Shown in pieces: positions 1 through 5,773 of a DNA stretch of 9,632 nt. The stretch lies in assembly GCA_019414325.1 (NCBI GenBank), contig DXMG01000057.1, positions 1 to 9,632 on the forward strand, written 5' to 3'. Under the pieces are notes generated by a model. The model was not told the origin of the DNA and ran no database searches. It saw nothing but the letters and a program-made list of their open reading frames with translations. The position numbers and the translations under genes are program-made. This DNA is from Collinsella sp. Lineage in GTDB: Bacteria; Actinomycetota; Coriobacteriia; Coriobacteriales; Coriobacteriaceae. How positions within the stretch are numbered: position 1 is the stretch's first letter; the number at the start of each line of letters is the position of its first letter.

Positions 1-1005
1 GCGCGTATTCAGGAATATGACACGCCGCGCGAGCAGCTGGTGCTGCGCCTGGAGAACGGCAAGGTCTTTAAGGTCAACCTGGCTGATATGACCTGCTCGG
101 AGGGCTGCAAAAAGAAGGCCGCCGAGCAGGGCTGCAGCTGCCGCCCCGACTGCGTGACGCGCGACGTGCTCGAGCGCATCGAGTCGCCCGAGATGCGCCT
201 GGCGCTCATGGAGCTCGACCGCGAGAACGGCGTCGACGTGGGCGATGGCCTGTCGAGCGCCGACCGTCTTGCTGGCACGTCGATGCCCAAGCGCCGTCGT
301 CGCGATGCCGATTCCGATGCCCGCGCCGGTCAGGGGCAGGGCGAGGGTCGTGGCCGCGGAAAGGGCCGTGGCAATGCCGCAACGCCTGAGGCCGAGGAGG
401 CCGCCGGTGGCCGTCGTCGTCGCAAGCGCGCGGGCTCGGGCGATGTCGGCGAGGCCGCTCCCGCAGGCAAGAATTCCCCCCGCGAGCGCGAAGCTCAGCA
501 GCCTCAACAGCAAAATCGCGGCGGTGGCATGAATCCCACGCGCCGTCGCCGCCGCCATTTGTCGAGCGAGGAGCGCGAGGACGCCTTCCGCGCCGCAGCC
601 GCTCGCGAAGCCGGTGCCGCCCCCAAGGGTGGTTCGGGTTCCGATACGCCTGCCGACAAGGGTAGCAAGCAGCGCAACGATGACGAGCGCGCCCCGCGTC
701 CGCGTCGTCGCCATTCCTCGGGCACGCAGCAAAAGCCCTCGGTGCCCTCCGTTGCCGATCAGGTCTCGGATGGCGAGGTCAAGGTCACGCGTCGTCGCCC
801 CGGAGATGGCGGAGGGGCGGCTGCCAAGGCCGCGCGCGGCGCTGCTCGCGACGAACGCGAGTCGCGCGAAGATCGTGGTGGCGAGGGTTCGGCCGACCAG
901 GGCCAGAAGCGCCGTCGCCGTCGTCGTTCCCGCAAGCCGCGTCAAGATGGTGGCGAGGGTTCGACCCCGTCTTCGTCTGCACCACAACCGCCTACCGGCG
1001 AATAG
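1..1005 (+). CDS. PSP1-domain (RicT/YaaT-like) protein, C-terminal part with Arg-rich tail; 5' end outside window
   Basis: The reading frame is open from base 1 and ends at TAG 1003-1005, leaving 334 codons. The GTG at 40 is probably internal, because the upstream codons (ARIQEYDTPREQL) continue the same fold. The first ~75 residues resemble the segment that follows the PSP1 core in actinobacterial RicT-like proteins: a small beta domain (LVLRLENGKVFKV) followed by a Cys cluster (CSEGC...CSCRPDC) and a helical stretch (VTRDVLERIESPEM). In Firmicutes, RicT acts in a complex affecting RNase Y-dependent mRNA processing; extending that role here is inference. From about residue 95 the protein is low complexity, Gly/Ala/Ser/charged, with recurring Arg clusters (PKRRRRD, GRRRRKR, TRRRRRH, RPRRRH, TRRRPGD, KRRRRRRSRKPR). 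It is probably disordered and nucleic-acid binding. The PSP1 core itself is not in the window, so the family call rests on the C-terminal segment. Confidence 0.7.
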   Translation, partial: ARIQEYDTPREQLVLRLENGKVFKVNLADMTCSEGCKKKAAEQGCSCRPDCVTRDVLERIESPEMRLALMELDRENGVDVGDGLSSADRLAGTSMPKRRRRDADSDARAGQGQGEGRGRGKGRGNAATPEAEEAAGGRRRRKRAGSGDVGEAAPAGKNSPREREAQQPQQQNRGGGMNPTRRRRRHLSSEEREDAFRAAAAREAGAAPKGGSGSDTPADKGSKQRNDDERAPRPRRRHSSGTQQKPSVPSVADQVSDGEVKVTRRRPGDGGGAAAKAARGAARDERESREDRGGEGSADQGQKRRRRRRSRKPRQDGGEGSTPSSSAPQPPTGE

Positions 1006-1029
1006 CGCCCGCAAACGGATTTAACCTGC

Positions 1030-1056
1030 CTGACCCCAAACGCGTCGGGGTACCAT
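1030..1056 (+). promoter_or_regulatory. possible comF promoter
   Basis: CTGACC at 1030-1035 and TACCAT at 1051-1056 could serve as -35 and -10 boxes. The 15-nt spacer is short, so this is weak. If real, transcription would begin about 1063-1066, just before the hairpin that covers the comF ribosome binding site. Read-through from the PSP1 gene is the alternative, as no terminator with a T-run lies between the two genes. Confidence 0.25.
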
Positions 1057-1068
1057 AGCACTGAATCA

Positions 1069-1104
1069 ACAACCCTCCCTGCGACCGAACGTAGGGAGGG
1101 TTGT
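1069..1104 (+). promoter_or_regulatory. hairpin sequestering the comF ribosome binding site
   Basis: ACAACCCTCCCT (1069-1080) is perfectly complementary to AGGGAGGGTTGT (1093-1104). Three more pairs (G1081-T1092 wobble, C1082-G1091, G1083-C1090) leave a six-base ACCGAA loop. The 3' arm contains GGAGG (1095-1099), eight bases before the comF GTG at 1108, so the folded RNA would hide the Shine-Dalgarno. No T-run follows, which argues against a plain intrinsic terminator. It may limit comF translation or act as an RNA switch, but that function is inferred. Confidence 0.55.
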
Positions 1105-1107
1105 GTC

Positions 1108-1914
1108 GTGAAGAGATATTTGAATGTGTTGGGATGCCTGCAAGGTGCCGGCATCCTGCCGTTTGCGGACGAATTGCTACCGTTTGCCGAGCTGGCGGCG
1201 TACGAGGCGCTTGAGGCGTTGTCGCCTACGCGATGCGCCGGCTGCGAGCGCTCCGGCGCGCTTATTTGCCAAGACTGCTTGGCGGCGCTTGCGCTCATCG
1301 ACCCGCGGCATAGCTGCACTCGATGCGGCGCCCCGTTTGGAGACTTGCTGTGCACCGAGTGCTCGGTCGAGGGTTCGTCCTCGGCGATGGCCGAAGCACT
1401 CGACCGGTGCCTGGCATGTGCCGTTTACGCGCATCCGCTGCCGCGGATCATTAAAGCGTACAAAGACGCGGGCGAGCGACGCCTGGCGCCGTATCTGGCA
1501 GAGCTGCTATACGACACCGCCTTACATGCCCAGGTCGCGGCGCCCGAACGCTTAGGCGGTGTGTTGTCCGGCGCCGATGCGGTGGTGTTTGTGCCCGCGA
1601 CTGCGGCGGCGTTTCGGCGACGCGGCTTCGATCATATGGAGGCCATCGCGCGCCCATTTTGCGAGCTGTCGGGTGTTCCGTTGCTCGACGCCCTCGTTAA
1701 ATACGGCCATGGCGACCAGCGTGAACTCGGCCGTGAAGAACGCCGTGAACGCGTCCGAGGCATGTACGAGACCGTTGAGGACGTGCGGGGCCGCCGCCTG
1801 CTGCTTATCGACGACGTTATCACCACGGGTGCGACGATGGCAGCGGCTTCGGCGGAACTCAAGCGCGCCGGTGCCGCGGCCGTTGATGGCCTCGCTATCG
1901 CACGTGTTTGGTAG
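1108..1914 (+). CDS. comF: ComF family phosphoribosyltransferase-like protein
   Basis: The protein has 268 residues and a GTG start, with GGAGG eight bases upstream. An N-terminal zinc-ribbon-like region has four CxxC pairs (C43/C46, C54/C57, C70/C73, C82/C85). It is followed by a type I phosphoribosyltransferase fold: the RRRGFDHM segment (170-177), the KYGHGDQREL...ER block (199-213) and the PRPP-binding loop LLLIDDVITTGATM (231-244). ComF-family proteins take part in uptake of transforming DNA in competent bacteria and are widespread in species not known to be competent, where they may have a role in DNA metabolism. Length is slightly above the family's usual ~230 because of an N-terminal extension of about 35 residues. 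It sits between a PSP1 gene and a nuclease-like gene that begins ten bases downstream, suggesting co-transcription with the latter. The start is uncertain only in that its ribosome site lies in a strong hairpin. Confidence 0.9.
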   Translation: MKRYLNVLGCLQGAGILPFADELLPFAELAAYEALEALSPTRCAGCERSGALICQDCLAALALIDPRHSCTRCGAPFGDLLCTECSVEGSSSAMAEALDRCLACAVYAHPLPRIIKAYKDAGERRLAPYLAELLYDTALHAQVAAPERLGGVLSGADAVVFVPATAAAFRRRGFDHMEAIARPFCELSGVPLLDALVKYGHGDQRELGREERRERVRGMYETVEDVRGRRLLLIDDVITTGATMAAASAELKRAGAAAVDGLAIARVW

Positions 1915-1924
1915 GGGTGGTTTT

Positions 1925-3034
1925 GTGGCAGTGAAGATTGAGCGGCGCAACGAGCCGACAGGCGAACAGCTAGCGGCTTCCGTAATCCTAACAGGCGCTT
2001 CAGCGCTGCGCATGATGCGCGCCGAGCGCCGGCAGATGGGCTATATCAGCTGGAAGGACCTCAATCCCGATGAAGAGCGCCGTGTGCTGCGCACGTCGTC
2101 GCCCTCGACCGAGGACATCTATCTTCCCGACTTGGTGCGAATTGGAGCCGCAAGCGGCGAGGTGCAAGAGGATTTGTGCTTGCTGGTGGGATCTGCGGCG
2201 CAGCGCCGCCGCATGCCTAGCGTAGGCTGGTCCGTGTGTTCCGGGTTGCCCGCCGGCTCGATTCTAGAGGTGGAACCGGGGGTGTACAGCTTGTCTCCCG
2301 AGGCCCTCTGCCTTGCCGTTGCGCGCGAACTTGGCTGTATCCAGGCATTTGCCCTGGCCCAGGAGCTGTGCTCTAAGATTTCACTGAGCGACCGCGGGAA
2401 GTATCTGCCTCCCTACACCTCGCCTGTTACGAATAAACTTGCAAAGGACAAGGACCAGCCAGCAGACGTGGGCTACTTTGAAGTCGAGCCGGCGCTGACG
2501 CCCGATCGCCTGGCAGATTACCTTGCGGCATGCAAGGGGAATGTGGCCAAACAGCTGCTGCGTCTGTGTCCCTACCTGTCAGAAAACCTGCTCTCGCCCA
2601 TGGAGTGCATCATGCTCGCTCTGTTTTCGCTTCCGTTTTCCTATGGCGGATTTGACTGCGGTCCCTTTAAGACCGACTACAAGATCGAGTTCGATGACCG
2701 CGCGCAGGCAATCTCGGGGATGCCGCATGCAGTTTGCGATGCGTATCAGGAAGCAGCCCGGTTTGACCTTGAATACAACGGTGAGCTGGGCCATTCCTCC
2801 CGGAGGGGACGTATCCATGATGAAAAACGCAACACGGGCTTGATTACTATGGGAATCGAGGTCGCGACGGTCAACAACGAAATGCTCTGCGACATGGAAG
2901 CGATGGAAGCGCTCGCATGGCGCATCCACCAGCGTATGCGAAAGCGGTACCGGAATCGTGTCGATGCCCGCAGGAAGAAGCAAGAGGCGTTGCTTAACAC
3001 GCTGCGGGCGTGTTTTGGGCTTAAGCCGGTCTAA
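1925..3034 (+). CDS. uncharacterised protein with Vsr/DUF559-like (PD-(D/E)XK-type) nuclease signature
   Basis: I chose GTG 1925 because AGGGGTGG (1913-1920) lies just upstream and the frame before it overlaps comF. This gives 369 residues. The frame stays open to the left inside comF, but that part is a shadow. The C-terminal third carries RFDLEYNGELGH...HDEKRNTGLITMGIEV: D281, E283, H290, D299 and R302 match the spacing of the D-x-E...H...D-x-x-R pattern seen in very-short-patch-repair/DUF559-like endonuclease domains. A Lys/Arg-rich helix follows (338-353). The N-terminal two thirds (about 60-175) has segments such as LEVEPGVYSLSPEALCLAVARELG that resemble the accessory region of similar coriobacterial proteins. 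I cannot name that region. Nuclease activity is inferred, and the domain could be degenerate. Its position directly after comF may mean a shared role in DNA processing or simple read-through. Confidence 0.6.
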   Translation: MAVKIERRNEPTGEQLAASVILTGASALRMMRAERRQMGYISWKDLNPDEERRVLRTSSPSTEDIYLPDLVRIGAASGEVQEDLCLLVGSAAQRRRMPSVGWSVCSGLPAGSILEVEPGVYSLSPEALCLAVARELGCIQAFALAQELCSKISLSDRGKYLPPYTSPVTNKLAKDKDQPADVGYFEVEPALTPDRLADYLAACKGNVAKQLLRLCPYLSENLLSPMECIMLALFSLPFSYGGFDCGPFKTDYKIEFDDRAQAISGMPHAVCDAYQEAARFDLEYNGELGHSSRRGRIHDEKRNTGLITMGIEVATVNNEMLCDMEAMEALAWRIHQRMRKRYRNRVDARRKKQEALLNTLRACFGLKPV

Positions 3035-3063
3035 TTCACGTCGAAAATAGGGGGTTAATCATA

Positions 3064-3290
3064 TGCCCTGGCCAAAATATGGCAAATATGAGTACTGTCA
3101 CTAAATCAGTAACAGCAAAATCAAGGAATTTAGGACTCGGAGGCGGCATAAAGTAAGAAGATAATAAACAAATGTGGAATAACTAAGCATCAGGTTAGCG
3201 ACATTGAGCGCAAAATCTGTCCGAGAGGCCAAAATTGCCTGTTACTAAATTGGTGACAGTACTCATATCTGCCATTTTTTGGTCACGGCA
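3064..3290. repeat. 227-bp AT-rich element with ~52-bp imperfect terminal inverted repeats (MITE- or REPIN-like)
   Basis: The left arm (3064-3115, starting TGCC) and right arm (3239-3290, ending GGCA) are inverted copies. In the inner 47 bases I count 41 matches, and the outer TGCC/GGCA pairs too. The arms share TATGAGTACTGTCAC on opposite strands. The 123-base interior (3116-3238) is A-rich, has no credible gene, and contains a further CTCGGA (3136-3141)/TCCGAG (3220-3225) pair. Each arm also has its own dyad: CTGTCAC-7-GTAACAG at 3095-3115 and CTGTTAC-7-GTGACAG at 3239-3259. I see no clear target-site duplication. It could be a non-autonomous mobile repeat, a paired palindromic repeat, or a transcribed structured RNA. 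Base composition is strikingly unlike the GC-rich flanks. Confidence 0.75.
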
Positions 3291-3334
3291 CCCTAGGAAG
3301 GGTGCCCCGGAGCTCCCCATAGGGGAGCTCCGGG
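3287..3334. terminator. double GC-rich hairpin, probable terminator
   Basis: Two adjoining perfect hairpins: GGCACCCT (3287-3294) with AGGGTGCC (3299-3306), loop AGGA; and CCCGGAGCTCCCC (3306-3318) with GGGGAGCTCCGGG (3322-3334), loop ATA. On the + strand only CTTCAC follows, so the T-run is poor. On the - strand the first hairpin is followed by an A-run. It most likely ends transcription coming from the comF/nuclease side before the strong promoter at 3407. The first stem overlaps the end of the inverted-repeat element by four bases. Confidence 0.5.
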
Positions 3335-3406
3335 CTTCACAGAGGCACGAATAGCCCACTCCGACCTGCGAAATCTGTACTCGCGATGCGAATGACGCCC
3401 CTAACC

Positions 3407-3435
3407 TTAAACTTTAGCTTGAACTTAGCTATAAT
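3407..3435 (+). promoter_or_regulatory. strong sigma-70-type promoter
   Basis: TTAAAC (3407-3412), a 17-base spacer and a perfect TATAAT (3430-3435) form a near-consensus housekeeping promoter, with a predicted start near 3441. The spacer holds a near-direct repeat, AACTTTAGCT (3410-3419) and AACTTAGCT (3422-3430), which could be a regulator site. The promoter drives the long leader and then the solute-binding lipoprotein gene. It lies inside the upstream-extended open frame of that gene, which is a good reason to reject the extended start. Confidence 0.7.
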
Positions 3436-3440
3436 GCGCT

Positions 3441-3761
3441 ACGTTCCTACCAGGCTGTGGTTGCGGACGGACGAAATGCCCGTCCTAGTCCAAGACAGAC
3501 GCGGTCAAAGGGATCCACGTAAGCGACCGCGTGCGCGCGGCGCGATCATGGCGCGTCCTAGATGTAAGCCGCACCGTCCGTTCTACTTTCTTTGGGGCAA
3601 TACCGCCTCGCGGGCGAGCGGGCCAGTCGTGAAGGTGGCTGCGGCCTCCCGAGCAAACACCCCGGTGCGCAAGTGTGGGGTCAAATACCAGGTCAGCTGG
3701 TGGGAACAATCTGATATTTCGTGCAACGCACGGATCGTATACGACACAGAAGGCAGGGTAG
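3441..3761 (+). ncRNA. candidate structured RNA / long leader (possible raiA-motif RNA)
   Basis: About 320 bases lie between a near-consensus promoter and the lipoprotein start with no credible gene. The two ends can pair: CTACC (3447-3451) with GGTAG (3757-3761) and CTGTG (3455-3459) with CACAG (3745-3749), separated by a small internal loop. Inside are perfect local stems: GGACGG 3465-3470/CCGTCC 3480-3485; ACGCGGTC 3499-3506/GACCGCGT 3525-3532; ACCCC 3659-3663/GGGGT 3677-3681; ACCAG 3687-3691/CTGGT 3697-3701; CGTGC 3720-3724/GCACG 3728-3732. No terminator is visible at the 3' end, so it may be processed from, or act in cis on, the downstream mRNA. From knowledge of the family, raiA-motif RNAs in Actinobacteria and Firmicutes commonly sit near raiA/hpf and comFC, and both genes flank this region. 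I cannot confirm the match by sequence. I saw no RNase P, tmRNA or T-box consensus. Confidence 0.45.
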
Positions 3762-3766
3762 TGGAC

Positions 3767-4792
3767 ATGGTGAGGGGCAGCTTGATGCACGCGGCTCGGT
3801 TAGGTGCTGGGACCGCAGCGGTCATCGCCGTTTTGGGCCTGAGCGGATGCGCGTTCAACCCGCTGTCTACGTTCACGACTCCCACGATCGACCAGATCGA
3901 GTACGAGACCGTCACGTCCGCGGTGTCGGATGATGCCCTGGTCACCCCCGGTACCCTGACGGTTGCCCTCGATACCTCCGATGCGCCGCAGGCCATGCAG
4001 GGCGCTGACGGCGAGCTCACGGGGTATGCAGTCGACGCTGCCCGCGCCCTCGCAAGCCGCATGGGCCTTAAGGTCGCCTTTGTCGATGCGTCCTCGGCAG
4101 GTTCCGCGCTCGGTGACAAAAAGGCTGATATCTTTATCGGCGAGATCAACTCCACGGATGGGGACGTTAGCTCGCTCGGCACCTGCCTGTACGATGCCGC
4201 TTCCGTGTTCGGTAAAACCAGCGATGGTGGGTCGCTAAGCGTTTCCACCGATACCCTTAACACGTCTACTCTGGGTGTCCAGATGTCCTCGGCCTCGCAG
4301 GAGGCGCTTGCTAAGCAGAGCATCACCGCCAACCAAAAGACCTACTCCAACATCAACGAGTGCTTTGAGGCACTCGAGTCCGGCGAGGTCGACTATGTAA
4401 TCTGCGACTCCACGGCCGGCGGCTACCTTGCACGCCTGATGAGCGAGGTCTCCTATGCCGGTTCGCTCGAGGCGCCCTCGACGCTTGGTGTTGCGGGCCT
4501 CTCGTCCAATGACGAACTGTGCCGTGCCGTGAGCGATGCCCTCGACGGTATTACGGCCGACGGCACGCTCGAGGCGGTCCACTCTGTCTGGTATGGCAGG
4601 ATGCCCTACGACCTCACCACTAAGACGGTTTCGGGCGCTAACGTGCAGCCGGGCGACTCTGAGTCCAGTGAGACCGCATCCTCCGGCAGCGAGTCCTCCG
4701 ATTCCAACAATGAGACCGCATCCTCCGAAGACAAATCGTCCAGCCAGGAAGACACTATCACCGACGACGACATTAACAAGCTCAATAGCTAG
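3767..4792 (+). CDS. lipoprotein with periplasmic-type solute-binding domain (SBP family 3-like)
   Basis: The protein has 341 residues from ATG 3767. ATG 3785, preceded by AGGGG at 3773-3777, and GTG 3761 are equally possible starts. A lipoprotein signal peptide is clear: MVRGSLMHAARL, then a hydrophobic core and lipobox LSGC with C28 as the acylated Cys. Residues ~60-280 resemble family 3 solute-binding proteins of polar amino acid ABC importers: GTLTVALDTSDAPQAM, then GELTGYAVDAARALASRMGL, KKADIFIGEINS and EVDYVICDSTAGGYLAR. The C-terminus (about 290-341) is a Ser/Glu/Asp-rich, probably disordered tail ending DDDINKLNS. No permease or ATPase gene is in the window, so it may feed a transporter encoded elsewhere or be a sensor. 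It has its own promoter and long leader upstream and two terminators downstream, i.e. a single-gene transcript. Substrate is unknown. Confidence 0.85.
   Translation: MVRGSLMHAARLGAGTAAVIAVLGLSGCAFNPLSTFTTPTIDQIEYETVTSAVSDDALVTPGTLTVALDTSDAPQAMQGADGELTGYAVDAARALASRMGLKVAFVDASSAGSALGDKKADIFIGEINSTDGDVSSLGTCLYDAASVFGKTSDGGSLSVSTDTLNTSTLGVQMSSASQEALAKQSITANQKTYSNINECFEALESGEVDYVICDSTAGGYLARLMSEVSYAGSLEAPSTLGVAGLSSNDELCRAVSDALDGITADGTLEAVHSVWYGRMPYDLTTKTVSGANVQPGDSESSETASSGSESSDSNNETASSEDKSSSQEDTITDDDINKLNS
4669..4727 (+). repeat. 17-bp direct repeat in the Ser-rich tail
   Basis: TGAGACCGCATCCTCCG occurs at 4669-4685 and again at 4711-4727, coding for ETASS twice. It sits in the low-complexity tail of the lipoprotein and suggests the tail grew by short duplication. 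Confidence 0.8.
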
Positions 4793-4806
4793 TTATTGCT
4801 AGGGGT

Positions 4807-4835
4807 GGCGTCTCCTACGCGCTAGGAGGGACGCC
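4807..4835 (+). terminator. hairpin after the lipoprotein gene, possible first terminator
   Basis: GGCGTC (4807-4812) and TCCTA (4813-4817) pair with TAGGA (4823-4827) and GACGCC (4830-4835), with a two-base GG bulge and a CGCGC loop. TCTTC follows rather than a clean T-run, so alone it is a weak terminator. Confidence 0.5.
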
Positions 4836-4858
4836 TCTTCACGGTTTCAACACGCATC

Positions 4859-4892
4859 GCCGGGCTCTCCCAACAGGGGAGCCCGGCTTTTT
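4859..4892 (+). terminator. intrinsic terminator of the lipoprotein gene
   Basis: GCCGGGCTC (4859-4867) pairs perfectly with GAGCCCGGC (4879-4887). Three more pairs extend the stem around a CAACA loop, and TTTTT (4888-4892) follows directly. This is a classical Rho-independent terminator. Confidence 0.9.
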
Positions 4893-5109
4893 CGTTTCCA
4901 AAAAACCAGCAGGTCAAAGACATTTTTTAGGTGCAAAAGCAAAGTCGCCGTCGCTCTTCCATAGCGCACTTTGCCACAGAAAAGTGCGAGACTTCGGTAT
5001 GCGGTATCAAGCAATCGTTATTCGGGTCTTTAGGAATCCGCGTGATTAAATGCACGGCAATGGGTACATAGCCAGTACAGTAAGTCCCCGAGGCAGATTG
5101 GAGCCACGT
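4893..5109 (+). promoter_or_regulatory. upstream/leader region of hpf with a hairpin at 4965-4988
   Basis: This 217-base gap separates the terminator from hpf. It contains one clear hairpin, CGCACTTT (4965-4972) with AAAGTGCG (4981-4988), loop GCCACAGA, and no T-run after it. It must hold the hpf promoter because a strong terminator lies just before it, but I could not find a convincing -35/-10 pair. It is relatively AT-rich for the window. A raiA-motif RNA could also lie here instead of at 3441-3761. Confidence 0.35.
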
Positions 5110-5694
5110 ATGGATATCAAGGTTTCTGGACGCAAGACGACGGTAACCGATGCTCTGCGTGCGCATGTGGATGAGAAGATCGGCGAGGCGCTCAAGGTTT
5201 TCGATATCGAGCCCATGACAGTCGACGTCGTGCTTCGTTATGAGAAGAACCCCTCGAACCCCAACCCGGCAATCGTCGAGGTCACGGTTCGTGCCCGCGG
5301 CTCTGTGATTCGCGTTGCCGAGCACGGCGCAGATATGTATGCCGCCATCGACCTCTCCGCCGATAAGGTTACCCGCCAGCTGCGCAAGTTCAAGACTAAG
5401 GTCGTGGACAACCGCCAGGGTGGTGCCAGCGCCGCGGATGTCGCACCGGTCGAGCGCGTCGAGGATCTGGCCGACCTGCTGCTGCCCGAGGAGGAAGACG
5501 ACCTGCTCGTCCGCGAGAAGGTTATCGACGTCACTCCGATGACTGAGGAGCAGGCGCTGGTGCAGACCGATCTGCTCGGTCACGACTTCTACGTGTTCGA
5601 GAACGCGACGACCGGCCTTATCAATGTGGTGTATCACCGTAAGAATGGTGGATATGGCATCATCAAGCCCCGCATCGAAACACTTGACGAGTAA
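5110..5694 (+). CDS. hpf: long-form ribosome hibernation promoting factor (HPF/RaiA)
   Basis: The protein has 194 residues. ATG 5110 is chosen because MDIKVSGRKTTVTDALRAHV is the usual family N-terminus and GGAG (5100-5103) sits six bases before it; the ATG at 5050 in frame lacks a ribosome site. Residues 1-100 form the S30AE domain that binds in the decoding region of the 30S subunit, with the basic RQLRKFKTK segment at 89-97. A linker (101-140, acidic LLPEEEDDLL) leads to the C-terminal dimerisation domain GHDFYVFENATTGLINVVYHRKNGGYG (157-183), which makes this the long form that pairs 70S ribosomes into inactive 100S dimers. It acts in the cytoplasm in stationary phase or stress. It is monocistronic, closed by a terminator at 5724-5755. 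Confidence 0.95.
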   Translation: MDIKVSGRKTTVTDALRAHVDEKIGEALKVFDIEPMTVDVVLRYEKNPSNPNPAIVEVTVRARGSVIRVAEHGADMYAAIDLSADKVTRQLRKFKTKVVDNRQGGASAADVAPVERVEDLADLLLPEEEDDLLVREKVIDVTPMTEEQALVQTDLLGHDFYVFENATTGLINVVYHRKNGGYGIIKPRIETLDE

Positions 5695-5698
5695 AATA

Positions 5699-5720
5699 CG
5701 TTAACTTGCATGAGTTAACG
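5699..5720. promoter_or_regulatory. 22-bp dyad between hpf and degV
   Basis: CGTTAACT (5699-5706) and AGTTAACG (5713-5720) are perfect inverted copies around TGCATG. It starts four bases after the hpf stop and precedes the terminator hairpin. It could be an RNA hairpin protecting the hpf 3' end or a DNA-binding site for a regulator of the downstream gene. The sequence alone cannot decide. Confidence 0.5.
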
Positions 5721-5723
5721 GCT

Positions 5724-5755
5724 GGCGGCCATCCCATGCGGGTGGCCGCCTTTTT
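5724..5755 (+). terminator. intrinsic terminator of hpf
   Basis: GGCGGCCA (5724-5731) pairs with TGGCCGCC (5743-5750). The stem extends to about 11 pairs with a CATGC loop, and TTTTT (5751-5755) follows. It ends only five bases before the degV Shine-Dalgarno (AGGAG at 5761-5765), so degV expression needs read-through or a promoter overlapping this region. Confidence 0.9.
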
Positions 5756-5773
5756 ACGTAAGGAGTCGCTTTG

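Noticed and set aside
1559..1924. Left extension of the nuclease-like frame inside comF
   Set aside because: It overlaps comF in another frame. The GTG at 1925 has a good ribosome site and directly follows the comF stop.
3064..3290. CRISPR array
   Set aside because: Only one inverted pair, with no series of regularly spaced direct repeats.
3640..3660. Possible T-box motif (GAAGGTGGCTGCGG) in the leader
   Set aside because: It differs from the AGGGTGGNACCGCG consensus at key positions, and no antiterminator/terminator pair follows.
3386..3766. N-terminal extension of the lipoprotein gene from ATG 3386
   Set aside because: The TATAAT promoter lies inside it, the added 127 residues look random, and a lipoprotein signal peptide begins only at about 3767-3785.
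4999..5049. 16-codon ORF upstream of hpf (starts MRYQAIVIR)
   Set aside because: No ribosome binding site and too short to support.
5050..5109. Longer HPF start at ATG 5050
   Set aside because: No ribosome site; the extra residues do not match the family, whose N-terminus fits ATG 5110.
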